This document shows positions 32,258 through 42,658 of a DNA stretch of 64,000 bases, piece by piece. The first letter of the stretch is position 1, and the number at the start of each line of letters is the position of its first letter. The DNA comes from Porphyra umbilicalis (lineage: Eukaryota > Rhodophyta > Bangiophyceae > Bangiales > Bangiaceae): assembly GCA_002049455.2 (NCBI GenBank), contig KV918769.1, forward strand, positions 186,001 to 250,000, given 5' to 3'. Made by a program: the position numbers and the translations under genes. The notes beneath the pieces were generated by a model, which did no database searches, was not told the DNA's origin, and saw only the letters and a program-made list of their open reading frames with translations.

Positions 32258-32376
32258 GATTTGCTCGCAGGGCCGGGCAACATTGGCGCCTTTGACCGCA
32301 CCCCCCCCACACCCCCATGCAGCCCTGCACCCCGCCCCGACCCCCCCCCCTACGGACTCGGCGCCAGGCGAGGCGC

Positions 32377-34155
32377 CTAAGTGTTGGGCCGCAGCCGCCC
32401 GAGGAGCACCGAAATGTCCTCAGAGGGCGTCTGCGCGGTCGGCGCGTACATGCTCTCAAACGCGTCAAACGTGAGGTTGCACGCCCGCGGGTCGAGCAGC
32501 GCCTTGACGCACACCTCGGCCACGTCCGCGCGGCTAATCTTGCGCGACGGGGCGCTGCTGCTGCCCCCCCCGCCGCTCGTGTCGCCCGCGTCTTGGGAGA
32601 CGGAGAGCGCCTTTTGGCCGCCTGGTTGCTCCGTAAAGGCGCCCGCGCGGACGATCGTGTAGGTGAGGCCCGACAGCCGCAGCGCGTCCTCCGCGCGCGC
32701 CTTCCACGCCGTCCGGTCCGCGTCTTCGGGCGTCACCTCCTGCGCCACGTCTGTAATGACGGGCGCCACCGCGGCGCGCGACGACACGTCGACCGAGGAG
32801 AGGAGCACAAAGTCGGGCTCCTCCTGCGTGCGGTACGCCTTGATGTGGTCAATGGCGAGGTAGAATTGGCCATCGTCCTTCTCGGGGGCCACCTCGGGCT
32901 TGGCGTACTGCACTGCCATTTGCACCACGTCGCGGCGGTCGAGTTCGGGCACGTCCGCCGCCTGATCCTCATCGTCCTCGCCGGTCGTGCGGGGCAGCTG
33001 CCACGGGGACGCCGTGCCGGCGGCGTAGGGGGTAAACTCGGAAAACGGCAGCCGCACCGTAGTCCACTTGTTTTTGACGGTCGCAAACGTTGCCACGTAC
33101 TGGAGGCCCACCACCGCCGCCCCGCGGGTGCGGAGGACGAGGCGGTAGCGCTTGCCATTGCCAATCACCCGCAGCACCAGCCCCGAAAAGCCGAGCAGGT
33201 TGTACCGCCGCGGCGCGCACTTGGCCTCCGCCACCCCCTCGTACACCTCAAAGACTTGGCCGAGAAAGGCCGCCCGCGAGGCGCCCGTCATGGTCCACGA
33301 CACGCGCGCGGGGCGGGCGGCCATGCCCATCTCGGCCAGCGCCGACGACGGCTGCACGGCTGTCCACGCGTCAAAGGCGGCGGGTCGGCCGAATTGGAAG
33401 AGCGTCACCTTGGACGCCTCGGCCTTGCCATACATCTGGTGCCGCGAGTCGTGAAAGGCGCGTACGAGCCGCGCGACGCCCCCATACTCCACGTCTGCGT
33501 AGCCAATGTCGCCGTCGCCCTGGGCATCCGCGCCCGCCGCGGGCGCCTCCGTGTCGCGCGCGTTGATCGCACACACAATCTTGTCGACGCCCGACACCGC
33601 GTCGAGCAGCGTATCCGCGTCGCGCAAGTCGCCCTTGACAAACGACACGCCCGTGCCGAGCGTGTCGAGCGTCTTGGTGAAGAGGTCCCGCACGAGCACC
33701 CGCACGCGGAAGCCGCGGAGGACCAGCTTGCGCACAATGATGCGACCGGTTTCCCCCGTGGCGCCAACGACGAGCACCTCTGGGGGGCGGGACCCGTCGC
33801 CGCCCGCAAACACATCGTCGCGCGCCGAGTCCGCCTCGGGCGGCAGCACAAAGTCCGTCGAGCGGGAAACTGACAGGCCCGATAGTGCGCGGAGGCCGCC
33901 GACCAGGTCGCGGAGGGAGGAGAGGGCGTTGCCCTTCTTCTCATCGGGCGGGCCCTTGGCGTCTGGCCCGCCGTCCCCGTTGGCCGCCATCACGGGCGCC
34001 CGCGATGGAGCGCCCCGGCGGGGCGCCGGTGCGGGCACCGCTGCCCCGACGCAGGGGCCATGGCGGGGGGGGAGCCGGTTGCGCACCGCGGGGGCGGTGG
34101 CGCCCGCCCAGACGGGCGGCACGACAAACGCCGGCAGCGGTGGTTGGGTGCCCAT
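32377..34155 (-). CDS. HCF173-like atypical SDR with embedded CIA30 domain
   Basis: 592 residues from ATG 34155. In-frame codons upstream lack protein character, and the leader after this ATG looks like a plastid transit peptide (PPLPAFVVPPVWAG, then Arg/Pro/Ala-rich to about residue 60). An NAD(P)-binding Rossmann fold begins with VLVVGATGETGRIIVRKLVL (GATGETG at 131-137). A CIA30-type domain is inserted at about 255-442 (GFSGLVLRVIGNGKRYRLVL, WTTVRLPFSEF). The SDR part resumes with DFVLLSSVDVS and ends with LSGLTYTIVRAGAFTEQPGG and ISRADVAEVCVKALLDP. This split architecture is that of HCF173, a thylakoid-associated factor needed for psbA mRNA translation in Arabidopsis. Function is inferred from architecture. 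The gene is intronless and complete. Confidence 0.85.
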   Translation of the reverse strand: MGTQPPLPAFVVPPVWAGATAPAVRNRLPPRHGPCVGAAVPAPAPRRGAPSRAPVMAANGDGGPDAKGPPDEKKGNALSSLRDLVGGLRALSGLSVSRSTDFVLPPEADSARDDVFAGGDGSRPPEVLVVGATGETGRIIVRKLVLRGFRVRVLVRDLFTKTLDTLGTGVSFVKGDLRDADTLLDAVSGVDKIVCAINARDTEAPAAGADAQGDGDIGYADVEYGGVARLVRAFHDSRHQMYGKAEASKVTLFQFGRPAAFDAWTAVQPSSALAEMGMAARPARVSWTMTGASRAAFLGQVFEVYEGVAEAKCAPRRYNLLGFSGLVLRVIGNGKRYRLVLRTRGAAVVGLQYVATFATVKNKWTTVRLPFSEFTPYAAGTASPWQLPRTTGEDDEDQAADVPELDRRDVVQMAVQYAKPEVAPEKDDGQFYLAIDHIKAYRTQEEPDFVLLSSVDVSSRAAVAPVITDVAQEVTPEDADRTAWKARAEDALRLSGLTYTIVRAGAFTEQPGGQKALSVSQDAGDTSGGGGSSSAPSRKISRADVAEVCVKALLDPRACNLTFDAFESMYAPTAQTPSEDISVLLGRLRPNT

Positions 34156-35263
34156 GGCCGGCGTGGGAAGGCGCGACACACGGGCACGGGGCCAGGGAGG
34201 AGGGAGCACGGCGGGAGTGCCAGGCCCCGCACCAGAGGCAGAAGCAGGGACGGGAGGGAAACTCTGCTTGGCGGGGACCGAGGTAGGCGCCCGCAGAGGC
34301 GGCGGGAGGCGGACGGGACTCCGAGCAGCCCGCGGGAGGTGGCGGCGGACGTGGCGGCGGAGATATGCGAGGGGGTGGCAGGAACAATGCAGCAACGGCG
34401 GATGCAGAGGGTGGCGGTCTGAGCCCCAGATGGGCGGCTGGGAGGCGCCCGCTGTGGCAGCGACGAGACACGTGAGGTGACGGTCGTCGCTGTCCTTAAA
34501 TCTGGCATCAAACAAGTGGACGAGCGACAAACGTGTACAATTATAATAGAGAGCAATAGGCTGGGACGGGGCATTCCAACAGAGGGAAGCGTCAGCTCTT
34601 CTTGCCGCTTTCAGGCAGCGGCCGTACGCGTACTTCATGTGTGAGCCGTACTACAGAGGGAGATGAAAAGGCCTGCTGCAACGCTGGTGCGGCCATCTAC
34701 TGGACGGCAATAGTAACACACGCATGGCGACAGCCTCGCGAGCCACTTGTTGTCTGCGGTCGCCAGTTGGCTGTGTTGGTGACTTGGCGCCATCTACAGG
34801 GCATGTTTGGTCAACATCATCCTCGAACTCTGTGGATGTCGACCAGTCCCGCAACGCAACCCAGGCAAAAACCGCGAGCAAGTGCCTTCTTCGTCGGGCA
34901 GGCTTTCACGCCCGCCAGTCTCAGATTCCGACGAGCGCAGTCTCCTTCTCGTCGCGGCTGCGGTCCTTCCCGCAGACGTTGCGCGTAGACCGTACAGGTG
35001 TACCAGTTCGTATCCGCGCCTACAGGGGGCAATGCGCCCCTCGAGGAGACCGCCCCTCGAGGAGACCGCCCCTCGACAAACGGTACACTGCCTTATCCGC
35101 TCGCCCACAAGAAATGCGAAGAAAAAACCGGTTCAGGCCCTGTTGACCAAATCGCACTCGCCGTCAAAAAATGAACAACCTCCTCGTGCTCCACAAGCGG
35201 TCACCCGGCCACAGCCCCCCCCCCTCCCGTTGCTCAACCCCCTACGACAAAGCCAAACCCTCT
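34156..35263. other. Intergenic between HCF173-like (5') and RUS-like (3')
   Basis: It holds the 5' flank of the HCF173-like gene (to about 34600, GC-rich then AT-richer) and the 3' flank of the RUS-like gene. A 16-bp unit cgaggagaccgcccct is directly repeated near 35040-35072. No gene seen. Confidence 0.5.
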
Positions 35264-37024
35264 TCACTTGACCGCCGCGGAAGCTCCTTCCCTCGTCGCC
35301 GACGCCGCGGCCGCGCTCTGGGCCGCCGCGGCCTTGAGCGCGTCCCCCCACGCCGCTCGCCGCCCGATCGGCCGCAACAACACCGAGTCGGTGCGGAAGC
35401 CCGCCGCGTCTGCCTGCTGCACAAAACTGTCAAAGTGGGTGCGCGCAAACGCGTGACTCTCCTCGAGCAGCGGCCGGTGGCGCCCCTCTGACCGTCGCCC
35501 GTCGCGCGCGGCGCCCGACCGCTTGTATTGGCGCCAAAAGACGTCGGCGTGGAGGAACGCCTTGAGCGCGTCGTGAGAAGACGCGTCGTTGCGGAGGACA
35601 ATCTTCATGCGGGTGCCTTCATACACGAATAAATAGCGGTCGTCGGCATAGAGGCGGAGGAGGTAGGCAAGCGCTTCCGCGTCGGGGGCGGCTTCGCCCA
35701 ACCGCGCGCCGAGCTCAATGTTGGGCGCGTGCAGCGAGTCGAGCCACGGCCGGTTGAGCACCCGCTCCGACCGGTTGACGGCTTCGACGGTCGGCACCGC
35801 CCCCGACCGGAGGTACGCCTTGATCAGCCGGTGTGCCCGTTGGCGGTTGAGCGTCCGCAGCTGCACCGCCTTGACCTCCCCATACGCGGCCGCAAAGTGG
35901 GCACAGGACAGCGCCAGAAACGCGCCCATGGCCACCCGCGGGTTCCCCGCCGTCGCCCGCGACAGCGCAATCCCCACGGCCGTGCCGGCCAAGTCGCCCG
36001 CCACGCCCACCGTCTCCTGCTTGGCGGTGATATCGCCGAGGTTCTCCCGCCGCATGAAGCTGCGGTAGATGGCGCCGCGCGTCGACGCCGCCGTCACCGT
36101 GGAGGCGCCCTTGGCCATGTTGGCGACGCACGCGAGGGGGAGGAAGAGCCGCGTCGCGCCGGGCGCCGCCGCCTCAATCGCGCAGGCAACGTTGAGGACA
36201 AAGGCGGCGGCGAGGCGGTACTGCTTGGTCTCCGCGTCAAAGCCCGTGCCGAGTTGAGAAAAGAGCATGCGGCCGCCCCGCCCGACCCCGTCGCGGATGA
36301 CCCACTGGAGGGCGGCGGCGAGGGGGGCGGCGGATTGGCGGCCGACGCCGACCGCCAGCAGCAGGCCCTGCGTCGAAAACACGCCGAGCGCGCCGCCAAA
36401 AAAGAAGGCCGTCCCCCGGTACTTGGTGTACTCCCGGTAGTCGGGGCCGACCGAGTGGGGATAGCCGTCTGGCAGGAAGTAGCGCGTCACCCGGTCAATG
36501 GCCTTGCCCCGCCACGTGCGCACGCGCGTGGCCGTCTCTTTGACAATCAGCTCCGCGCCGGGCGCGTCGGCGTCGGGCACGCTGCCAGAGCCGCCCCCGC
36601 CCCCTCCTCTGCCCCGCCCGCCTCGCCGCCGCGACGACGGCGCGGCTGCCGCGTCCGCCGCCCCCGCCTCGGCCGGCGCCTCGATGAAAAACTCACGCTT
36701 CCCATCCCGCCGGTACTCGACGGCGACCGCCCGCTCACTCACCGGCTCGGCTTCCGACTCGAGCTCCTCCTTGTCGACCCGGTTGCGGCGGCGCATCCAC
36801 GCGGGGCGGGCGCGGCCGAGGCGGGTCGACCCGAGGAAGCCCCCTTCAGTGGCGGCCTCCTCTTCCGCGTCGACAAACGCGGTAGGCCGCCGTTGCCGGC
36901 GGCGGGAATCCCACGGCGCCGCAAACGCCAGCGCCAGCGTCGGGATGCCCCCGCGGCCGGCGGCAGCGGCCGCACCCAGGCCGACACATGGTGCCGCGCC
37001 GGGGGTGCGTCCGCAGAGCCCCAT
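35264..37024 (-). CDS. RUS (root UV-B sensitive) family protein, DUF647
   Basis: 586 residues from ATG 37024. The start is chosen because the upstream in-frame residues are not protein-like and this Met opens a Gly/Ala/Cys-rich leader with LALAFAAPWD, suitable as a plastid presequence. A charged linker follows to about residue 165. The DUF647 core starts at about 178 with VTRYFLPDGYPHSVGPDYRE and continues with GVFSTQGLLLAVGVGR, ALQWVIRDGVGRGGRMLFSQ, NVACAIEAAAPGATRLFLPL, KGASTVTAASTRGAIYRSFM, NLGDITAKQETVGVAGDLAG and LRTLNRQRAHRLIKAYL. RUS proteins are membrane-associated; plant members act in UV-B response and auxin transport, and some are plastid-located. The molecular activity of the family is not settled. 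Complete and intronless. It is divergent from DXR, with 962 bp between the two starts. Confidence 0.9.
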   Translation of the reverse strand: MGLCGRTPGAAPCVGLGAAAAAGRGGIPTLALAFAAPWDSRRRQRRPTAFVDAEEEAATEGGFLGSTRLGRARPAWMRRRNRVDKEELESEAEPVSERAVAVEYRRDGKREFFIEAPAEAGAADAAAAPSSRRRGGRGRGGGGGGSGSVPDADAPGAELIVKETATRVRTWRGKAIDRVTRYFLPDGYPHSVGPDYREYTKYRGTAFFFGGALGVFSTQGLLLAVGVGRQSAAPLAAALQWVIRDGVGRGGRMLFSQLGTGFDAETKQYRLAAAFVLNVACAIEAAAPGATRLFLPLACVANMAKGASTVTAASTRGAIYRSFMRRENLGDITAKQETVGVAGDLAGTAVGIALSRATAGNPRVAMGAFLALSCAHFAAAYGEVKAVQLRTLNRQRAHRLIKAYLRSGAVPTVEAVNRSERVLNRPWLDSLHAPNIELGARLGEAAPDAEALAYLLRLYADDRYLFVYEGTRMKIVLRNDASSHDALKAFLHADVFWRQYKRSGAARDGRRSEGRHRPLLEESHAFARTHFDSFVQQADAAGFRTDSVLLRPIGRRAAWGDALKAAAAQSAAAASATREGASAAVK

Positions 37025-37986
37025 GGGGGTGGTAAGGCGGGGCAGCGAGGCAGCAGGGGGGAGGAAGGGCGGGGTTAACAGGAAAAAGCAACGGCAATGC
37101 GGCGAAGCAAGCAGGGCAAAGAGTGGCACGGGAGACGCAAGGAAACGATCAGTGGGGACGTGGATGAGGTGGCCCAAACCAATGAGAGCACGAGGGACCC
37201 GGCGTCGAAGCGAGTCGCTTCGACGGCCGCGGCGATGCAGTGTGCCGACGCGGTTTGCCGCCACGCCACGCGGGCTTTCGGCGTCGCGCCACCCAAGTGG
37301 CCAGGACCGCTGTGCCGCGCGGCGCAGCGGAATCGCAATCCGGTGCTGGGCGGGCCGCGGTGTGGCGGTTGGATGCGGGCAATCCGATGCCCCCTTTCTG
37401 CGGCGTGTGACAGGACGAGTACACAAAGCTGTCAGCTGCGGCGGGTTCTAGGTGGAGATTTCGCCCAATGCCACCCTATCTTGGCCAGGAACGCCCCGAC
37501 GTGTTGCAGCCGTTTACAGATCTGGCAAGACAATTCCCAGTCCATTCGAGCGGGATCGCTTTGGAGACACTACCATGAATTAAGTGCGGCTCTGTGACCA
37601 AGCTGGCCAATGGAGTACGTAGTCTGAGGACCAATTAACCTTAACACCTGTACCGTCTGGCTCTTTCTGTACTTGTTTCGGGGCTGAACAGTTTCGCGCT
37701 CGCTTCTCTGAGGATCGACCGGCGACCTCGGCGCCACCTCCGAGCAACCGCCTCCACACCGGTTCGGTCGTGGTCCGTCTCGCCTGTTTCGCGAGCACGT
37801 CCACCGTGGCTGCTTCCTTGCCTGGGGCTGTCTGCTGCTGCCGTCATCATCCGCCACTTTTCCCCCACCACCTTTTCCGCGGTTGGCCACGGTGCAGTAC
37901 CGCCCCCTCATTCTCCCATCACCGTTGTCTTCTCAGCTGCTCCCGTTTACACCGTCACCCCTCTCCTCCCTTCTTTTTTTTTTACC
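37025..37986. promoter_or_regulatory. Shared 5' intergenic region of the RUS-like and DXR genes
   Basis: 962 bp between two divergent start codons. The DXR start sits in cttttttttttaccATGG, a pyrimidine-rich 5' leader directly before a strong context. No TATA box is obvious on either side. Specific sites cannot be named from sequence alone. Confidence 0.4.
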
Positions 37987-39459
37987 ATGGCCTTCGCACC
38001 CGCCTTTGTAGGTGTGGCGGCCGCGCCTTCAGCGGCGGGGCTCCGCCGCTCCTGCACCTGGACCCCCCCAGCCCGTTCCGTTGCCACCAGCGGCGCGTCG
38101 GCCCTCCCAACCACTGCTCTCCCATCTCGCGCCGCCCGCCGCCGCTGCTACCACGATGCCGCAACCGCCGCCCCCCGCATGGCCGCCGCCACTGGCGCCG
38201 TCACCGGCGCGGCGGCGCCCGTCAACACGGACGCGTCCGCGCGGCAGACGCTGGAGCGGGCACTCTCTGGGGTGACGCTGACCAAGAAAATTACGCTGCT
38301 CGGCTCGACCGGCTCCATTGGCACCCAGACGCTGGATATCGTCGCCGCGTGCCCGTCGGCCTTCTCCATCGTCGGCCTGGCGGCGGGCGGCAACGTTGAC
38401 TTGCTCGTGGAGCAGGCGGTGCAGTTCCGCCCGGCGATTGTCGCCATCCGTGACGAGTCCAAGTACGGTGCCCTGCGCGCAGCGCTGGCAGACGCGGGCG
38501 TCCAGTGCGAGGTTGTTGCGGGTGAGGCTGGCGTCGTGGCGGTAGCGGCGTTTGGCGATGCGGACATTGTCGTGACGGGCATTGTTGGGGTGGCGGGCCT
38601 TCAGCCGACGCTCGCGGCCATCCGGTCGGGCAAGGACATTGCGCTTGCCAACAAGGAGACGCTCATCGCCGGGGGCCCGGTAGTGCTGCCATTGTTGAAG
38701 GAGCACGGCGTGACGATGACGCCCGCCGACTCGGAGCACTCGGCCATCTTTCAGTGCCTGCAGGGCGCCCCCGCCGACTCGCTCTCCAAGGTCATCCTGA
38801 CCGCCTCAGGCGGCGCGTTCCGGGATTGGGAGGCCAAGGACCTGTCCAAGGTGACGCTGTCCGACGCGCTCAAGCACCCGAACTGGTCGATGGGCGCCAA
38901 AATCACGATCGACTCGGCGACGCTGATGAATAAGGGCCTCGAGGTCATTGAGGCCCACTACCTGTTTGGCGCCTCCTACGATGACATTGAGATTGTCGTC
39001 CACCCGCAGTCCATCGTGCACTCGATGGTGGAAATGCAGGACACATCAGTTATCGCGCAGCTCGGGTGGCCGGACATGCGCCTGCCGCTCCTGTACGCGA
39101 TTGCCTGGCCAAGCCGCGTGGCCATGCCGTACGAGCGGCTTGACCTCGTCAAGGTCGGCGCACTGACCTTCCGTGCGCCCGACCACGAAAAGTACCCGTG
39201 TATGGGGCTGGCGTACGAGGCCGGGCGCCTCGGCGGGTCGGCGACGGCGGTCATCAATGCGGCCAACGAGGCGGCGGTGGAGCTCTTTCGCCAGGAGAAG
39301 GTGCACTATCTGGGCATCCCCAAGCTCATCGAGGCGACGCTCGACGCGCACCGGTCCGACTGGTCCGCGACACCGTCGCTTGACGACATTGTGGCGTTTG
39401 ACCAGCAAGCGCGTACGATTGTCAACGGTTTTGTCGACGCGGGCAAGTTCATCAGCTAG
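37987..39459 (+). CDS. DXR: 1-deoxy-D-xylulose-5-phosphate reductoisomerase
   Basis: 490 residues, about 90 longer than bacterial DXR; the extra N-terminus is a plastid transit peptide ([20 protein letters not shown], Ser/Arg/Ala-rich to about residue 80). The enzyme makes 2-C-methyl-D-erythritol 4-phosphate with NADPH and a divalent metal, the second step of the plastid MEP isoprenoid pathway. Visible motifs: [18 protein letters not shown] (NADPH loop 106-112), [12 protein letters not shown] (219-230), [14 protein letters not shown] with metal ligands D248 and E250, [41 protein letters not shown] with ligand E319, and [16 protein letters not shown] (338-352). All key residues are present. 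The gene is intronless and complete, and convergent with the CWC24-like gene 285 bp downstream. Confidence 0.97.
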   Translation: MAFAPAFVGVAAAPSAAGLRRSCTWTPPARSVATSGASALPTTALPSRAARRRCYHDAATAAPRMAAATGAVTGAAAPVNTDASARQTLERALSGVTLTKKITLLGSTGSIGTQTLDIVAACPSAFSIVGLAAGGNVDLLVEQAVQFRPAIVAIRDESKYGALRAALADAGVQCEVVAGEAGVVAVAAFGDADIVVTGIVGVAGLQPTLAAIRSGKDIALANKETLIAGGPVVLPLLKEHGVTMTPADSEHSAIFQCLQGAPADSLSKVILTASGGAFRDWEAKDLSKVTLSDALKHPNWSMGAKITIDSATLMNKGLEVIEAHYLFGASYDDIEIVVHPQSIVHSMVEMQDTSVIAQLGWPDMRLPLLYAIAWPSRVAMPYERLDLVKVGALTFRAPDHEKYPCMGLAYEAGRLGGSATAVINAANEAAVELFRQEKVHYLGIPKLIEATLDAHRSDWSATPSLDDIVAFDQQARTIVNGFVDAGKFIS

Positions 39460-39686
39460 CTATCGTGTCGTGTTTTTGTTTGGTCGCCTCTCTTTTCTCT
39501 TCATTGCTTTCTGTCTGGGCTCCTGTTTTTTTCCTTCTTTCCTCTCTTTGTATGCCACATTCCGCTTTTGTGGTCGCTTCCTACTTGCATCTCTTTGCGC
39601 AAGTCGACAACAGCATTGCATTGTCCTTCGTACACCGGGGTGCGATTCCCAGGAGGGGTCTATCCCCTGGCTGCTGCAGTGACTAT

Positions 39687-39720
39687 CACGCCAGAGGGAT
39701 ATCGGAACCCCTCTGGCGTG
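39687..39720 (+). other. 12-bp perfect hairpin downstream of DXR
   Basis: Positions 39687-39698 (cacgccagaggg) pair exactly with 39709-39720, leaving a 10-base loop. It lies in the 285-bp gap between two convergent genes, 228 bp after the DXR stop and 25 bp before the CWC24-like stop. It may shape either 3' end, but a role is not shown. Confidence 0.6.
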
Positions 39721-39744
39721 GCAGGTCATCACCCCCCCCCACGC

Positions 39745-40398
39745 CTAAAGTTTAGCCCCCGCCAGCCCCACCGCCCGCAGCCTCTCTGCTCTCCCCACTG
39801 GCAGCCCCCCCCCCCCCCCCGCCGCCACTGCCCGCACCTGCTCCATGACGCGCACGCCCGCGTTGAGCGTCCCACCCGTCCGGACACTGCACACGGCGCA
39901 ACGGCGGCCCATTCCCAGGCCACACGCCTCGCAAAAGTAGTGCCCGCACGGCGTGACGACAACCGCCCCCCCCGCCGTCCACCGACGGCGGCACACGTAG
40001 CACGCAAACGGCAGGCCGTCGCCGTCGACCTCGACCGCCGCCCCCACGGCGGCGGCCTCGCCGTCGGCCGCCCCCGCGGCGGCGGCCGCGCCCGGGCGGC
40101 GGCGCGCCCACTCGGCTTGCACCTTCCACCCGAGCGCCGCGTCGGAGCGGTCGTGGAGGAACTTGCACGCGTCGCCAAAGCCACAAAAGCCCGTCTCTTT
40201 GTAGTCCTTGCACACGTCGGGTTGGTAGTCAAAGCGGCTGCTGACGCGGATGTGCGTCAGCGGCCGCAACGCGCCGGGGCCGCGGGATGGCAGCGCCGCT
40301 TCGGCGGCGGCCGCCGCGTCGAGCGCCGCGTCGGTGGCGACGCGGGTCGGGGGGGGGGGGGGGATGCGTTGGCGGCGCGGGGGGGAGCGGGGCCCGTC

Positions 40399-40455
<57 letters not shown>

Positions 40456-40925
40456 CCACGCGCGGCAGCCGCCGCCGCGGGCAAGCGGCGGGAGGAGGTG
40501 GCGAGGGCGTTGCCGCTGCCGCCACGCGTCGAGGGGGGGGGAGGGGGGGCGGGGGCCGCCACCACCGCCCCGCCGTCGGCGGCAGGCGGCGATGCCGACC
40601 GGCGGCGCTTGCGCGCCTTGGCCGGCCGCCCACGGCGGCGGATGGCGGGGGCTGCGGGCGCGTCGGCCGCGGCGGCCGCCGCGCCGGGTGCCGCGTCGTG
40701 TGCCCCCGCCGTCGACGCGTCGGCGGGTGGCGGCGGGGCGGGCGGGGCGGCCGCGTCGGCGGCGGCGGGCGCCGCACCACCAGCGTCAGGCAGCGCGGGT
40801 GAGGACACGGCGGGGGTCACGGACGCATCCGCAGCGTCTGCCGCAGTGGTCGTAGGGGCAGCGGCGGCGGCGGCGGGCACAGCAGCGGCGGCGCCCGGTG
40901 CCGCCACGGCGGGAGCGGCGGCCAT
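39745..40925 (-). CDS. Spliceosomal CCCH/RING protein, CWC24/RNF113 family, with a homopolymer frameshift
   Basis: CWC24/RNF113 binds the spliceosome near the 5' splice site before the first catalytic step. The C-terminal 174 codons (40269-39745) contain the hallmark SRFDYQPDVCKDYKETGFCG followed by FGDACKFLHDRSD (C-x8-C-x5-C-x3-H zinc finger). They also contain a RING finger: FACYVCRRRW, then VVTPCGHYFCEACGLGMGRR and CAVCSVRTGGTLNAG. The N-terminal part starts at ATG 40925 and is Ala-rich with a basic patch (IRRRGRPAKARKRRRSASP), a likely nuclear signal. The two parts are in different frames, joining at the 15-G run 40349-40363; a change of run length there gives one continuous protein. Presence of this factor fits a genome with few but real spliceosomal introns. 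Confidence 0.88.
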
Positions 40926-41701
40926 GGCGCCGCGACGGCGACGGCGCCGGCACGACGTCCGCAGGCGGCGAACAAGGACAGGCGGGAGAGAGCAGGCGCC
41001 GCGCAGAGGTGGGACGAGTGCACGGGCGCACACCGCGACTGAAACGATGTGGGGGTGGCGACTATCCTAGAAACGGCACGTCAATGGTGGCACCGCGGCG
41101 GCGGCGAGCCAAAGGGCTATGCACCAGAGCACGACAGCTCCATCGTCGACCGCACCACATTTTTCGAGCAGACGATGGAAGTCCAGCGTATGGAATCGAA
41201 TGTCACAGTCCAATTGATTTTTTTGAGTGTTGGAATAGAATATTGTCTTGCCCGTGGCACCCCAGGGGTCCACGACCAGAGTCACCAATGTCCCCAGTGC
41301 CTCCGGTGCCCCGCTGGCGCTTCACGGACCTGAGGAGTGCTCTACGCATGCCCTTTGGCACGCATCTACCTTCCCAGCTACTGTATGGGTATGCTTTGTT
41401 ATATGGCACTAGAACATCCTCTGACACTGGCCAGCGCCGGGCTGAAGAAGAGACCAGTAGGGCGAAGCAGAGCGGGAGCGCGCTGGGGCTTTCGCCACTT
41501 GGTCCCTGCTACGGTGCGTGCATGCTGGTGGTCCCATGCTATTTATTGGACTGGCTCCCGTATTTTATATGCAGTAGTCCACACGAGTGGTAAGAACGCG
41601 ACAAACGTTGTCGCCCCCGACCATCTGCTCTTCAAACTACAATGGCCGAGCCATCACCTTGGTCGCCCCGGCTCGCCGGCATAGTAGACCTCCCCCATCC
41701 T
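40926..41701. other. Intergenic, no gene recognised
   Basis: GC content drops after about 41040. It holds the 5' flank of the CWC24-like gene and the 3' flank of the first LEA-like gene. No domain-bearing frame. Confidence 0.5.
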
Positions 41702-42277
41702 TTAAACCGCTCCTTCGAGACCCTCGCCACCATAGACACCGGTAGGTACGGGCGCTTCCTCCACCTGCCCCCCCCGCACGCCCGCCGCCCCGAACGCGTC
41801 GGCGGTGGCCAGCGGCGTCTTGGCCCCCGCCTTGGCCCCAAACGCCATCGGCGCCCCCGACACGTCGTGCGACCCCGCCGCGGGCGGCGGGAGCCCCTGC
41901 GTCACATCCAGAGGCGACTCGATGCCCGGCTCCGCCACGGGCTCGGGCCACACCTCGGGCGTCGCCGTCATCGTCGCCGTCGTGGCGCGCGTGCCGCTGC
42001 TGCGCGGCGACCCCGTCACGGCGGCGGCGGCCGTCTTGCCCGCCCCGACGACCGTCTGTCCCGCCGACGTGGCGGTGCCCGCTACGCCGCTGAGGACCTT
42101 GCCCGTATCCGCAACGGCTGTGCCGGCGACGCCCACGACGGCGGCGGCGGCGGTGCTGAGGACGCCAACCGTGCCCGTGAGGACGCCGGTGGCGGCGTGG
42201 AGGACGCCCCCGCCGGCGGCCGTCACGGTCGCCGCCGCCTTCTTGCTGGTCTCGTTGGCGTGGTGGGTGGCCGTCAT
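41702..42277 (-). CDS. Ala-rich LEA-like protein, paralogue of the gene at 43820-44578
   Basis: 191 residues from ATG 42277 (MTATHHANETSKKAAATVTA). Residues 1-95 are a run of Ala, Gly, Val and Thr with almost no large residues (VLSTAAAAVVGVAGTAVADT, SAGQTVVGAGKTAAAAVTGS). The second half is Pro/Gly-rich and probably disordered. The N-terminal half aligns without gaps to the divergent neighbour; shared blocks are DTG-[KR]-VL-x-G and AGQTVVG-x-x-KTA-x-AAV. Composition and the likely amphipathic helix resemble late-embryogenesis-abundant type stress proteins, but no LEA signature is proven and a membrane-associated role is possible. A TATAAAG box lies about 180 bp upstream. Complete and intronless. 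Confidence 0.75.
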   Translation of the reverse strand: MTATHHANETSKKAAATVTAAGGGVLHAATGVLTGTVGVLSTAAAAVVGVAGTAVADTGKVLSGVAGTATSAGQTVVGAGKTAAAAVTGSPRSSGTRATTATMTATPEVWPEPVAEPGIESPLDVTQGLPPPAAGSHDVSGAPMAFGAKAGAKTPLATADAFGAAGVRGGQVEEAPVPTGVYGGEGLEGAV

Positions 42278-42457
42278 GGTGGCCGGGAGGGCGGGGTGGA
42301 TAGGGGAGGTGGACGAGGGGTGGGCAAAGGGAAGTGCGTGGGGAAGGAAAGAAGCGGCAGAGTTGGGGGCGTTGTGGTCGTGAGGGTCGAGTCGGCTGAC
42401 TGGTTGGTTCTGGTGAGCAGAGTGACAAGAACCCTTGGCCGTGAGAACCACCTCCAC

Positions 42458-42464
42458 CTTTATA
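42458..42464 (-). promoter_or_regulatory. TATA box of the left LEA-like gene
   Basis: Minus-strand TATAAAG inside cgctataaaggtggagg, about 180 bp before the start codon at 42277, in an otherwise GC-rich sequence. The spacing leaves room for a 5' UTR of about 150 bases. Confidence 0.5.
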
Positions 42465-42658
42465 GCGCCCCACGGGGATGGGCGCGCTCGACAGAGTTGC
42501 GTGCAAGAGGGCACGAGGACCGCCCGACCGCCCCACCGACGCGCACGGCCGGCGTGTGGGCGGGAGCGACGCCGTGCGGCGTGCAAACCGGCGTCCAAGT
42601 GCACGCACGGCCGCCGCGCGTGCGCGGCACGCACCCGCCACGTTGTCGCTGCGCACGG

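Noticed and set aside
39610..39660. tRNA-like T-arm (gtgcgattcccagg)
   Set aside because: No matching acceptor, D or anticodon arms around it.
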